A DNA stretch of 64,000 bases from Streptomyces koelreuteriae (GCF_018604545.1 NZ_CP075896.1:7750001-7814000), one strand, 5' to 3'; counted from the first letter of the stretch, positions 26,918 to 35,415 are shown. Notes: a model not told the origin generated them from the letters alone. Numbers and translations are program-made.

Positions 26918-28405
26918 GTGAAGAGGATGTTCGTGGCTCCGGACCCGGGGCGCTTGAGGCTGCGGAACGCGACCCGCGCTGTCATCGGTGTCGCCTCCGC
27001 CGTCGCCGTTTCCGAACTCTGCGGGCTCTCGCTCACCGCATCGATCACCGCGGGGCTCGCGGCACTGCTCGCCCTCTTCACGGTCACCGATGCGACCGTC
27101 CGTGACCAGCGGATCACCACCGCCCTGCTGCCCGTCGCGGGCTTCCCCGTACTGGCGCTCGCCACCGCACTGCACGGCATCGCCCCGGTCCGTGACGTCG
27201 CGTTCCTGGCCGTCGTCTTCTGTGGTGTCTATGCCCGCCGCTGGGGCCCGCGGGGGCACGCGCTCGGGATCTTCGCGTTCATGAACTTCTTCATCACGCA
27301 GTTCCTGCACGCCGTTCCCGCCCAGCTGCCCGAGCTGTACACCGCGGTGGGCCTGGCCCTCGTCACGGCCGGTGCCACGCGCTTCGTGCTCTGGCCCATC
27401 GAGCGCCACACCCCGCCCGCGGCGGCCCCGCCGGCCCTGCCCGGCAGCGGTTTGGCGCGGCCCACCACCCGGCAGGCCTTCCAGGTCACCGCTGCCTCGG
27501 CTGTCGCGCTTCTGGTCGGGCAGCTGCTCTCCGAAGAGCGCTGGTACTGGGCCGTCGGCACCGTCTGGTGGATCTTCGTCAACACGGCTTCTCGCGGCGA
27601 GACCCTGGTCCGCGGTTTCCGCCGCGTCGTCGGAACGGTGACCGGCATCGCCGTCGGTCTGCTGGTCGCCATCCCGCTGCACGGCGCGCCCGCGCCGACG
27701 GCCGCCCTTGTCGCCGTCTGCGTCTTCGGCATCTTCTACACCGCCGCCGTCTCCTACTCCTGGATGATGCTGGCGGTGACCGTCATGGTCAGCTTGCTGT
27801 ACGGCCTGCTGGGCGTGCTGGACCCCGGCCTGCTCGAGCTCCGTCTCGCGGAGACCGGTGTGGGCGCGCTGTGTGCCGCGCTGGCCGTGGCTCTCGTCCT
27901 GCCGGTCACCACGCACGCCACGAACGATGTCTGGATCCAGCGGGCCCTGCGCTGCGTCCACGCCTGCACGGTCGAGGCGGCCCGGCGGCTGGCGGGCGCG
28001 GTGGACGCCGACCCGGCGCCGCGGGTGGCCGAGCTGGAGCAGTTGCTCGCCCGCGTACGGCTCTCGGTCGCCCCGCTGGTGCACCCGCTGAACCCGATGC
28101 TCGGCCGCAAGCGGCGGGCCCGGCACGTGCTCGCCCTCCTGGACGACTGCGCCCGGGAGGTCCGCGGCCTGGTCGCCGTCGCCGCCGACCCGGAGGCCTC
28201 GCACGACGCCCGCCTGGCCATGGCCTGCCGGCGCGTGGAGGCCGCGGTCGAGGCGCTCACCGAGGGCGGCGACGTCCTGGTCCAGACGGACGGACCGTCC
28301 GCGTCGGAACCGGTCCTTGCCCACTTGCACGGCCTGGAACGGGCCTTGGCGGAGCTCGCCCGGCCGCTGCGGACGCCGTCGGGCTCTCCGCTGGTCGGCG
28401 CCTGA
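26918..28405 (+). CDS. FUSC-family integral membrane protein
   Basis: 495 residues from GTG 26918; an ATG three codons later is an alternative, and the longer frame upstream is ordinary leader. Two blocks of membrane helices (residues ~25-160 and ~195-340) separated by a Pro/Ala-rich loop, then a soluble helical C-terminus (~350-495). WYWAVGTVWWIFVNTASRGE near residue 210 and GTVTGIAVGLLVAIPL match the FUSC/aromatic acid exporter-like family. Probably an efflux protein for organic acids; substrate unknown. The mRNA leader and phased upstream repeats suggest regulation. Confidence 0.85.
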   Translation: MKRMFVAPDPGRLRLRNATRAVIGVASAVAVSELCGLSLTASITAGLAALLALFTVTDATVRDQRITTALLPVAGFPVLALATALHGIAPVRDVAFLAVVFCGVYARRWGPRGHALGIFAFMNFFITQFLHAVPAQLPELYTAVGLALVTAGATRFVLWPIERHTPPAAAPPALPGSGLARPTTRQAFQVTAASAVALLVGQLLSEERWYWAVGTVWWIFVNTASRGETLVRGFRRVVGTVTGIAVGLLVAIPLHGAPAPTAALVAVCVFGIFYTAAVSYSWMMLAVTVMVSLLYGLLGVLDPGLLELRLAETGVGALCAALAVALVLPVTTHATNDVWIQRALRCVHACTVEAARRLAGAVDADPAPRVAELEQLLARVRLSVAPLVHPLNPMLGRKRRARHVLALLDDCAREVRGLVAVAADPEASHDARLAMACRRVEAAVEALTEGGDVLVQTDGPSASEPVLAHLHGLERALAELARPLRTPSGSPLVGA

Positions 28406-28414
28406 GCGGCTGGT

Positions 28415-28480
28415 CGACCGCCAGACCGCCAGACCGCCTGGCCGCCAGACCGCCTGGCCGCCAGACCGCCAGGCCTCCTG
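28415..28480. repeat. Degenerate tandem repeat of CCGCCAGA / CCGCCTGG units
   Basis: About 60 bases made of 8-9-base units (GACCGCCAG, ACCGCCTGG) in tandem, just after the FUSC stop. The units can pair with each other (CCAG with CTGG), so it may act as a transcription end or be a simple replication-slippage repeat. Confidence 0.6.
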
Positions 28481-28604
28481 ACGCCTGACCCTCGCGCAGA
28501 CGCCCGAGCGGTCACCCGCCACACCCCCTTGACCCTTTGGTCTAGACCGCGCATGATCGACCGCGCGGTCATTCCGGACGGCTCAGGGGCGAAGGAGCAC
28601 AGCG

Positions 28605-29633
28605 ATGGCGGACGGCAGCAGGCGGCGGGCGTTCATCGGGTCGTTCACGGCGGCGGGCGGTCCCGGGATCGTGACGGCGGAGGTCGACGCCGACAGCGGC
28701 GCGCTGACCTTCCTGAGCGGCGTGGACGTCGTCCCCGACCCGGCCTACCTCGCCCTCTCGCCCGACGGGGAGACGCTGTACGCGGTCAGTGAGACGGCCG
28801 CGGGCGCGGTGGCCGCGTACCGCGTGACCGGGGACAAGCCCGAGGCGGCCGGACCGCCCGTGCCGCTCGACGCCGGCGGGCCGACCCACCTCAGCCTGTA
28901 CGCCGGACACGTCCTGACCGCGAACTACGGCTCGGGCAGTGTCACCGCCGTCCCCGTCCGCTCCGACGGCAGCCTCGCCCGCTCCGTCTCCGGAGCGCTC
29001 CGGCACAAAGGCGGAGGACCGCACACCCCGCGCCAGCACGGGCCGCACGCCCACCAGGTGCAGCCCGACCCGAGCGGGCGCTGGATCGTCAGCGTCGACC
29101 TCGGCACCGACTCGGTACGGGTGTGCACGCTGACCGACGGCGCCCCGGTTCTGCACCGGGAGACCGCCCTGCGGCCCGGCTCCGGCCCGCGCCACCTGGC
29201 CTTCCGTCCGGACGGCTCGTACGCCTACGTCGTGGGCGAACTCAGCCCCTCCGTCACCGTCTGCCGGTGGGACGCGACGGAGGGCGTGCTGACCCCGCTG
29301 ACCGAGACCCCGGTCCTCCCGGGCGCACCGGCGCGCGACGCCTACCCCTCGGGGATCGTCACCTCGCCCGACGGCCGCTTCGTGTGGACCGCCACCCGAG
29401 GCGAGGACGTCCTGTCCGTGTTCGCCGTCGTGGGGGAGGAACTGCATCTGATCACCACGGTCCCCTGCGGCGGCCACTGGCCACGCGCCCTGACCGCGTC
29501 CGAAGGCTTCCTGTACGTTGCCAACGAACGCTCCGGCGATGTGACCTGGTTCACCGCAGACCCGCGCACGGGCATCCCGAGGCGGGAGGGGGCCATCAGG
29601 GTGGCGGCGGCATCATGCGTGGTCATCGGCTGA
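28605..29633 (+). CDS. Lactonase-family beta-propeller protein
   Basis: 342 residues; ATG follows AAGGAG. Seven-bladed propeller of the YncE/6-phosphogluconolactonase-like (lactonase, PF10282-type) family, with blade motifs such as YLALSPDGETLYAVSE, HQVQPDPSGRWIVSVDLGTD, HLAFRPDGSYAYVVGEL and VTSPDGRFVWTATRGED. No signal peptide. Likely hydrolyses a sugar lactone in the cytoplasm; the real substrate is unknown. Monocistronic and convergent with the CbiX-like gene. Confidence 0.85.
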   Translation: MADGSRRRAFIGSFTAAGGPGIVTAEVDADSGALTFLSGVDVVPDPAYLALSPDGETLYAVSETAAGAVAAYRVTGDKPEAAGPPVPLDAGGPTHLSLYAGHVLTANYGSGSVTAVPVRSDGSLARSVSGALRHKGGGPHTPRQHGPHAHQVQPDPSGRWIVSVDLGTDSVRVCTLTDGAPVLHRETALRPGSGPRHLAFRPDGSYAYVVGELSPSVTVCRWDATEGVLTPLTETPVLPGAPARDAYPSGIVTSPDGRFVWTATRGEDVLSVFAVVGEELHLITTVPCGGHWPRALTASEGFLYVANERSGDVTWFTADPRTGIPRREGAIRVAAASCVVIG

Positions 29634-29636
29634 CCC

Positions 29637-29681
29637 CAGGGGCGCGGGGAGCTGCGCGACAAGCCACAGCGCACCCGCACC
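29637..29681. repeat. Dispersed Streptomyces intergenic element
   Basis: CAGGGGCGCGGGGAGCTGCG followed by a CGACAAGCCACAGCGCACC-type stretch. I recall near-identical sequences at many intergenic sites of Streptomyces genomes, usually after genes. Here it fills the gap between two convergent genes. Recollection only; one copy is present in this window. Confidence 0.5.
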
Positions 29682-29703
29682 CGACCGGCATCCCCGGGTC
29701 GCG

Positions 29704-30627
29704 TCAGCGAGCCGGCGTCTGCTGAACCTGCTGGGGCGTGATGCCCAACGCCGTCGTGTACTTTGCCAGCGCCAGCTTCCCGATCGCCGGGTACGGCCCG
29801 AGCGACTCCGCCGCGGAGCAGCCCGCCTCCTTGGCCGCCTCCTCGACCAGTCCCGGCTCGATCTCCGGGCCGATCAGGTACGGCGCGAGGGCCAGCTGCT
29901 GCGAGCCCGAGGAGCGGAGCTGCTCGGCGACGGACGCGATGGAGCCCTCCTGGTCCAGGGCCGCGGCCATCACCGGCACCGCCAGGCGCGCGGCCAGCAG
30001 CATGCCGGTGATCCCGGCCGCCTGCACGGCCTCGTCGCCGCCCACGGAGGCCAGGACGATGCCGTCGGCGGCGGTCGCCACGGTGAACAGGCGGGCGCGG
30101 TCCGCGCGGGCCAGACCGGCCTCGGAGAGCCGCACGTGCAGCGCTTCGGCGAGCAGCGGGTGCGGGCCGAGGACATCGGTCAGCTCCGCGGCGATGTGGC
30201 TCTCCATGACGGCCTGACGGACGCGGCGCAGCAGCGCGCTGTCCGGGCCGGCGAGCAGCGGCACGACGACGGCGACGGGCCCGTCGGGCTCCCTGACGTC
30301 CATGCCGGCGGCACGGGCCTGCTCGAAACGGGCGGTGCGCTCCTCGGCGGCGTGCGCGAGCACGGCCTGGAGCGTGAAGAACTCCGCGTTGTCCCCGTCG
30401 AGGTACCCGATGCGGGCGTCGAGGCCGGGCAGCTCGGAGCGGGCGATGCTCACGACCTCCTCGGCGAGGCTGCGCGTGGCGCTACTGGGCGTGCCCGGCA
30501 CGGCGAGGACGAGCGCGGGCGCGCCCTCGGGAGCCACCAGCGGCTCGGGGCGGCGGTGCCGTCCCGGCTGGCGGGGTCGCGGCATTCGTACTGGCAGGCC
30601 GGACTCGGGTCCAGTGGGGGAACTCAT
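29704..30627 (-). CDS. CbiX/SirB-like protein lacking the metal-binding histidines
   Basis: 307 residues. Fold pattern is that of sirohydrochlorin chelatase (CbiX/SirB): N-terminal half ALVLAVPGTPSSATRSLAEE ... VVVPLLAGPDSALLRRV, then a second similar half. The family normally has HGS in the first loop and a second His in the G.H...DIP loop. Here the corresponding stretches read PGTPSS and GPDSALL, so both histidines appear lost. It may be a non-catalytic homologue or use a different chemistry. Long Pro/Arg-rich N-terminal extension (~40 residues). No nitrite or sulfite reductase genes are nearby. A tandem 16-base repeat lies upstream. Confidence 0.75.
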   Translation of the reverse strand: MSSPTGPESGLPVRMPRPRQPGRHRRPEPLVAPEGAPALVLAVPGTPSSATRSLAEEVVSIARSELPGLDARIGYLDGDNAEFFTLQAVLAHAAEERTARFEQARAAGMDVREPDGPVAVVVPLLAGPDSALLRRVRQAVMESHIAAELTDVLGPHPLLAEALHVRLSEAGLARADRARLFTVATAADGIVLASVGGDEAVQAAGITGMLLAARLAVPVMAAALDQEGSIASVAEQLRSSGSQQLALAPYLIGPEIEPGLVEEAAKEAGCSAAESLGPYPAIGKLALAKYTTALGITPQQVQQTPAR

Positions 30628-30707
30628 GGCGCCGCATGTTACTGGTTTCCTGGGCTCTCCTGTTCGGGGAGGGTGCAGGTGAGCGGTATACGTCCGGTTT
30701 TGTCTGA

Positions 30708-30739
30708 TGAGTTACGTACGGATTGAGTTACGTACGGAT
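30708..30739. promoter_or_regulatory. Perfect tandem 16-base repeat upstream of CbiX-like gene
   Basis: TGAGTTACGTACGGAT occurs twice with no gap (30708-30723, 30724-30739). Each copy holds the palindrome CGTACG. On the minus strand it lies ahead of a TATACC -10-like box, so it may be an activator or repressor site. Confidence 0.5.
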
Positions 30740-30752
30740 CATGCGGGTCGGG

Positions 30753-31799
30753 CTAGTCACCCGGACGGGTTGTCACGGACAGCATCGTCCCGTCACCCGG
30801 CAGCGTGAGGGGACCGGTGCTCAACTCGGTCGCCAGGCGCACGGAGCCGTGCAGCGGATCGCCCTCGGCCGGCACGCGCCGCGCGTGGGGGAGCCGCCGC
30901 GCCAGTTCCTCGTCCAGGGGCCCGAGGAGCGGCTCGCCCAGCTTGAACAGCCCGCCGGTGACGGCGACACGGGGCTCGCCGCCGGAGGGGCACACGGCTG
31001 CCGCGGAGTCGGCCATGTGCCGTGCGGCCCCGCGCAGGATGTCCGCCGCGACGGGGTCCCCGTCCGCGCGGGCGGCCACGTGGGGCGCGAAGGAGGCGAG
31101 GACGGCGGGCCGGTCCGGCCGCGGATACAACCGGCCGGGCAGCCCGGCCACGGGTCCGAACACCTCCTCGGCGCTCGCCAGCAGCCGGGCCGAGCCGCCC
31201 TCTCGCCCGTCATGGGCGCGCAGCGCGGCCTCGAGACCGGCCCGCCCGATCCAGGCACCGCCCCCGCAGTCGCCGAGCAGATGCCCCCAGCCGTCCGCAC
31301 GACGCCAGCCGACCAGGTCGGTGCCGATCGCGATCAGCCCCGTACCGCCGGCGATCACGGCGCCGGGACACGGCCCGAGGGCGCCCACGTACGCCGTCAC
31401 GGCGTCGGCGGCCAGCGCGACCCTGCGTACGCCCAGCTCCCGGGCCAGGGCTCCCGGCAGTTCGGCGCGCAGCGCCTCGCCCAGGGAGGCGAGCCCGGCG
31501 GCCCCGACGGCGACGGCGGTCAACCGCAGCGGACCGGCCTGCGTGGTCAGCGCACGCACCAAGGGCATGAGCTGTGCCATGAAGTGCTCGGGGTCGATGC
31601 CCCGGTCGCCCGTGCGGACCGGCTCCGCCGACTCCCGTCGGGCCAGCGGCCCCTGCTCGGCGGTTCCCACCACCGCACGGAGCCCGGACCCGCCGGAGTC
31701 CACGGCGAGAAACCCGGTTCCCTCCGGCGCCCCGGTCACCCCAGTCGCCGGCTCACCGGCCGGCCACCTCGGCGGAGTGGCTTGATCGTCGGACGCCAT
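30753..31799 (-). CDS. BadF/BadG-type ATPase, probable N-acetylglucosamine kinase
   Basis: 348 residues; ATG 31799 has AGGGG six bases upstream. Actin-like ATPase fold: phosphate-1 loop VDSGGSGLRAVVG near residue 32, AGGTGLIAIGTD near 145 and adenosine motif VAVTGGLFKLGEPLL near 295, with GWGHLLGDCGGGAWIG typical of the GlcNAc-kinase-like BadF group. Such enzymes phosphorylate amino sugars in the cytoplasm for recycling. It is divergent from ung by about 110 bases. Substrate is inferred from family only. Confidence 0.82.
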   Translation of the reverse strand: MASDDQATPPRWPAGEPATGVTGAPEGTGFLAVDSGGSGLRAVVGTAEQGPLARRESAEPVRTGDRGIDPEHFMAQLMPLVRALTTQAGPLRLTAVAVGAAGLASLGEALRAELPGALARELGVRRVALAADAVTAYVGALGPCPGAVIAGGTGLIAIGTDLVGWRRADGWGHLLGDCGGGAWIGRAGLEAALRAHDGREGGSARLLASAEEVFGPVAGLPGRLYPRPDRPAVLASFAPHVAARADGDPVAADILRGAARHMADSAAAVCPSGGEPRVAVTGGLFKLGEPLLGPLDEELARRLPHARRVPAEGDPLHGSVRLATELSTGPLTLPGDGTMLSVTTRPGD

Positions 31800-31910
31800 G
31801 GGATCCCCTGACCTCGATGAGGAGGAAGGGTAGCCCCGAGGGCGGCGTCCGGGCGTGAGGGTTTGCGTGCTTGTGCGGGGACCCGGGGTGTGCCAGTAGG
31901 GTGACGCGCT

Positions 31911-32588
31911 GTGGCACCACGACCCTTGCATGAACTTGTCGAAGCAGGCTGGGCGAAGGCTCTGGAACCTGTGTCCGAACGTATCGCCGCGATGGGGGAC
32001 TTCCTGCGGGCCGAGATAGCGGCCGGCCGGACCTATCTCCCGGCCGGGGCGAACGTCCTGCGGGCCTTCCAGCAGCCCTTCGACGACGTCCGCGTCCTCA
32101 TCGTCGGCCAGGACCCCTATCCCACACCGGGGATGGCCATCGGACTGAGTTTCGCGGTGGCGCCCGAGGTGCGGTCCCTGCCGGGCAGCCTGGAGAACAT
32201 CTTCCGGGAAATGCACACGGACCTGGGGCTGCCCCGGCCGTCCAACGGCGATCTGACGCCGTGGTCGCAGCAAGGGGTGCTGCTCCTCAACCGGGCGCTC
32301 ACCACCGCCCCGCGCAAGCCCGCCGCCCATCGGGGCAAGGGTTGGGAAGAGGTCACCGAGCAGGCGATCCGGGCCCTGGTGGACCGTGGCAAGCCGCTGG
32401 TGTCGATCCTGTGGGGGCGTGACGCGCGCAATCTGCGGCCGCTTCTGCGAGACCTTCCGGCGATCGAGTCCGCCCATCCCTCGCCGATGTCGGCGGACCG
32501 CGGCTTCTTCGGTTCGCGTCCGTTCAGCCGGGCCAACGATCTGCTGACGCGGCAGGGGAGCGCCCCGGTGGAGTGGCGCCTGCCGTAA
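31911..32588 (+). CDS. ung: Uracil-DNA glycosylase
   Basis: 225 residues from GTG 31911. Removes uracil from DNA at the start of base-excision repair. Water-activating loop GQDPYPTPGMAIGLSFAV near residue 66 contains the catalytic Asp; the leucine-intercalation/HPS loop is AHPSPMSADRGFFGSRPF near 187. This is the family-1 plan with Pro in place of the usual His after GQDPY, as seen in actinobacterial Ung proteins. TAGGGT eight bases before GTG and no ribosome site suggest a leaderless mRNA. Confidence 0.92.
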   Translation: MAPRPLHELVEAGWAKALEPVSERIAAMGDFLRAEIAAGRTYLPAGANVLRAFQQPFDDVRVLIVGQDPYPTPGMAIGLSFAVAPEVRSLPGSLENIFREMHTDLGLPRPSNGDLTPWSQQGVLLLNRALTTAPRKPAAHRGKGWEEVTEQAIRALVDRGKPLVSILWGRDARNLRPLLRDLPAIESAHPSPMSADRGFFGSRPFSRANDLLTRQGSAPVEWRLP

Positions 32589-32640
32589 GGCGGGCCTGTG
32601 CGGGGCGCTTGCACTCGTGTTCATATCGGGCTGTCACACT

Positions 32641-32669
32641 TTGGTGGTACGTCAAACTACTTCCAGAAT
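32641..32669 (+). promoter_or_regulatory. Possible promoter of LamG protein gene
   Basis: TTGGTG, 17-base spacer, CAGAAT in a locally AT-rich stretch; start would give a leader of about 45 bases. Confidence 0.35.
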
Positions 32670-32720
32670 GGACACTTGATCACCAGTGATATTCCTCCGC
32701 CGCACGGCCCAGGGAGCATC

Positions 32721-33473
32721 ATGACGCGCAGATGGTCGCTCATCACCACGATCGCCGTACTGACCGTCGCCCTGGCCTTCGTCGTCACTCAACTGGTGCG
32801 GGGCCAGGAATCAGGGGAGTCCAAGAAACAGCGGTCGGCGCCGAGTACGGGCACCGAGTCGCTGCGCGGCGTCGGATGGTGGCCCCTGCACCGGTCCGGC
32901 ACCGCGAAGGCCGGTGAGGCCGACGCCGTGGTCAGCGGCGACGTGGAGTGGACCGACGAGGGTCCCGAGGGCGGCGCCCTGCGGCTGGACGGCAACGGAT
33001 ACGTGGACGCCAGTTCCCCGGTCGACACCACCGGCGCGGACTACTCGGTCGCCGCCCGGGTGCGGCTCACCTCCACGAACGGCTTCCACACCGCCGTCTC
33101 CCAGGACGGCCTCGGGATCAGCACGTTCTTCCTCCAGTACTCCGGCCAGGACGAGAACTTCGCGTTCAGCTTCCCCGGTGCCCGCACCGTCGCGGAGAAC
33201 ACCGAGCGTCCGCAGACCGACCGCTGGTACCACCTCACCGGCACGTACAGCGAGAAGGACCACCGGATGCGGGTCTACGTGGACGGCAGACTCGCGGGGA
33301 GCAGAGAGGCCTCCAGCAAGGAGAAGCCGACCGGCGACGTGGTGATCGGACGCGGCAAGATCGGCGGGGAGGCCGCCGACCACTGGAACGGCGACATCTC
33401 CGACGTGCACGTCTACGACCGGGAACTGACGCCCGGTGAGGTGCGCTCGCTGTCCGCCCGCGAACCGGCCTGA
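32721..33473 (+). CDS. Membrane-anchored LamG (concanavalin-like) domain protein
   Basis: 250 residues; ATG 32721 has AGGGAG five bases upstream. N-terminal segment SLITTIAVLTVALAFVVTQL is an uncleaved anchor or signal. Residues ~55-245 form a LamG/pentraxin-type jelly roll: VEWTDEGPEGGALRLDGNGY, YSVAARVRLTSTNGFHTAVS, RWYHLTGTYSEKDHRMRVYV and GDISDVHVYDRELTPGEV. Such domains bind carbohydrates at the cell surface; no catalytic domain is attached. The fold is the same type as the insertion in the GH127 enzyme, but the two sequences are only distantly similar. Confidence 0.85.
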   Translation: MTRRWSLITTIAVLTVALAFVVTQLVRGQESGESKKQRSAPSTGTESLRGVGWWPLHRSGTAKAGEADAVVSGDVEWTDEGPEGGALRLDGNGYVDASSPVDTTGADYSVAARVRLTSTNGFHTAVSQDGLGISTFFLQYSGQDENFAFSFPGARTVAENTERPQTDRWYHLTGTYSEKDHRMRVYVDGRLAGSREASSKEKPTGDVVIGRGKIGGEAADHWNGDISDVHVYDRELTPGEVRSLSAREPA

Positions 33474-33500
33474 CATCCGCGTACCGCACTGACGGGGCAT

Positions 33501-33529
33501 CGGCGCCCCTCCCCCTACGAGGGGCGCCG
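33501..33529. terminator. Hairpin terminator after the LamG gene
   Basis: Perfect 10-base arms CGGCGCCCCT / AGGGGCGCCG around a 9-base loop, 27 bases after the stop. Confidence 0.75.
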
Positions 33530-33624
33530 GCCCCCGGACGATGCGCCCCGGCCGCCGGAACGACGGCGGTACCGGGGCGCGTTCACCGTCGCCTCCCCAC
33601 AGGCGACAGGAGAGGAAAAGGCCC

Positions 33625-34221
33625 TTGTCGGCCAGCACTTCGACCGAATCCTCGACCGAAGACCGAACGACCCGTCCCCCCACCGAGCAACTCCGCCCCG
33701 AGGAGTTCCTCAGATCCTTCTACCGGGTCCACGGCCGGGCCCTGCTGCAGTTCGCCGCACGGCGGCTGCAGGGCGACTGGCACCGCGCCGAGGACGTCCT
33801 CCAGGAGGTCGCGATCCGCGCCTGGCGCCACGCCGGGGAACTCGACCCGACCACCGACGCGGCGAGACCGTGGCTGTTCACCGTGCTGCGCAACCTCGTC
33901 ATCGACGATCTCCGGGCCCGCCAGGCCAGACCGGCGGAGACCGGCGACCCGGAACTGGCCCACCCGACGGTGTCCGACGACGTCGATCGCATGCTCACCT
34001 CCCAGGTGCTCCTGGAGGCGCTGTGGGATCTGCGGCCGCCGCAGCGCGAGGTGTTGATGCACGTGCACTACCTGGGGCGCAGCGTCAACCAGACGGCCAG
34101 GGTCCTCGGCGTCCCGCCGGGCACGGTCAAGTCGCGGACGTTCTACGCCTCCCGCGCCCTGCGGGAGGCGCTGTACAGCCGCGGGCTGTACGCGGACGGC
34201 CGCTACCGCGACGCCGGCTGA
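33625..34221 (+). CDS. ECF-type RNA polymerase sigma factor
   Basis: 198 residues from TTG 33625, chosen because AGGAGAGG ends nine bases upstream; a longer frame from 33541 is possible but its codons look like leader. Sigma region 2 is EEFLRSFYRVHGRALLQFAA ... AEDVLQEVAIRAWRH; region 4 is LLEALWDLRPPQREVLMHVH ... VNQTARVLGVPPGTVKSRTF. No anti-sigma gene with a HxxxCxxC motif is adjacent. The 3' end overlaps the convergent T7SS-linked membrane protein gene by 19 bases. It may control the neighbouring secretion module; no ECF-type promoter was proved. Confidence 0.88.
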   Translation: MSASTSTESSTEDRTTRPPTEQLRPEEFLRSFYRVHGRALLQFAARRLQGDWHRAEDVLQEVAIRAWRHAGELDPTTDAARPWLFTVLRNLVIDDLRARQARPAETGDPELAHPTVSDDVDRMLTSQVLLEALWDLRPPQREVLMHVHYLGRSVNQTARVLGVPPGTVKSRTFYASRALREALYSRGLYADGRYRDAG

Positions 34222-35168
34222 GACTCGGCGAGGCGTCCCACGTGCCGGGTGATGTCCAGGCCGAGCGGGCCGGTGTCGAGCGATCCGCCCGCGCCGGCCC
34301 GCCAGCGCCACCCGGCGGGCGCGTCGCCGAGCACCAGCAGCGCGTCCCCGCGCCGGAGGCCGTCCAGCGCGCCCTCCCGCCGCGGGAGTTGTGAGGCGTC
34401 CACCACGAACAGGTGCGGCGCCTCGCCCTGGACGGCGATCCGGCTGCTGCCCTCGATCAGCCGGAAGATCTGGGTGACATCGGCCGATCCGGGCTCCGGC
34501 CGCACCGGCCCCGCCGCGGCCGCCACGGCGAAGGCCTCCTCCAGGCTGGCCGCGGTGTGCAGCCGCGAGGCCTGCGGTACGTCGTCGGCGACGAGCCCCT
34601 CGCCCGCCACCGATCCCACCAGGGTGACCTCGGCGAGAGCCCCCACCGGGCCCGCGAGCGCCTCGGTGACGACGGCCCGCGCCAGACTGCGCACCTCCTC
34701 GTCGGGGCCCGCCACGGAGACGGGGCCCGAGGCCCGGGAGAGGTCGACCAGCACCCGGTCGGCGCCGTCCAGCCCCACCGTCACCGTCAGCGCGTAGGGC
34801 AGGGCCGGTTCGCCCTCCGGGCCGGGGCGGCGCAGGGCGTCGGTCGAGACCGTCCAGCGCTCGCCGTCCGCCTCGGCGGTCCAGGGCGCGGGGGCGTTCT
34901 CCTCCGCGCCGGCCAGCAGCAGCCCCAGCCGCTCCTCGGAGCAGACGACGGCGTACAGGTCGGGCAGCGAGCGGCCCGAGCGCAGGCACTCGCCCGTCAG
35001 CCGGCGCAGGCCCGCGTCGACCACGTCCAGCGCCTCCCGCCCCTCGAGTGCCGCCGAGGGGGCGACGGGCTTCGGCGGGCGGGACTGCCGCTCGGTGACG
35101 ACCAGCGCGGCCACCGCTCCGATCAGCGCCAGCCCCAGCACCACGGCCAGGACGTACCACCAGATCAT
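34203..35168 (-). CDS. One-TM protein linked to type VII secretion ATPase
   Basis: 321 residues from ATG 35168 with AAGGAG eight bases upstream. One N-terminal membrane helix (MIWWYVLAVVLGLALIGAVA ALVV) then a basic-proline stretch and a ~280-residue soluble region with no recognised domain. The soluble part has two similar halves built of strands and helices (ALTVTVGLDGADRVLVDLSR; IAVQGEAPHLFVVDASQLPR). It starts divergently from the EssC-like ATPase gene, with a long inverted repeat between them. Topology (short inside, large outside) suggests an accessory part of the membrane complex; that is inference. I do not recognise the family. Confidence 0.75.
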   Translation of the reverse strand: MIWWYVLAVVLGLALIGAVAALVVTERQSRPPKPVAPSAALEGREALDVVDAGLRRLTGECLRSGRSLPDLYAVVCSEERLGLLLAGAEENAPAPWTAEADGERWTVSTDALRRPGPEGEPALPYALTVTVGLDGADRVLVDLSRASGPVSVAGPDEEVRSLARAVVTEALAGPVGALAEVTLVGSVAGEGLVADDVPQASRLHTAASLEEAFAVAAAAGPVRPEPGSADVTQIFRLIEGSSRIAVQGEAPHLFVVDASQLPRREGALDGLRRGDALLVLGDAPAGWRWRAGAGGSLDTGPLGLDITRHVGRLAESQPASR

Positions 35169-35275
35169 TTTCTGACTCCTTGTCGGGACCCGGCGCAGGA
35201 GCCGGGAGGGTCGAAAGCGGGGGAGGGGCGGGGCGGCACAGCGGCGGAGTCGCGGAGCCGAGCACCCCAAGGCGT

Positions 35276-35341
35276 CTACGGGGCCCACCGGCAGACGGTT
35301 CACGGGCGTCTGCGTGAACCGTCTGCCGGTGGGCCCCGTAG
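35276..35341. repeat. Perfect 28-bp inverted repeat in divergent promoter region
   Basis: Arms 35276-35303 (begins CTACGGGGCCCACCGG) and 35314-35341 (ends CCGGTGGGCCCCGTAG) are exact reverse complements across 28 bases, with the 10-base loop GGGCGTCTGC. It lies between the starts of the one-TM gene and the EssC-like ATPase gene, where no gene ends, so an ordinary terminator role is unlikely. Confidence 0.9.
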
Positions 35342-35415
35342 GTCCCGTCAGTGGCGCGACAGCTGCCGAGCACGGCTCCCGCGCCCCCGCAAACACGCTG
35401 GCTGGAGGACGTTTC

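Noticed and set aside
28415..28480. CRISPR-like array
   Set aside because: Units are 8-9 bases, imperfect and contiguous without unique spacers.
30708..30739. GlnR (nitrogen) box
   Set aside because: The GTTAC elements are 16 bases apart; GlnR sites need GTnAC-N6-GnAAC with 11-base steps.
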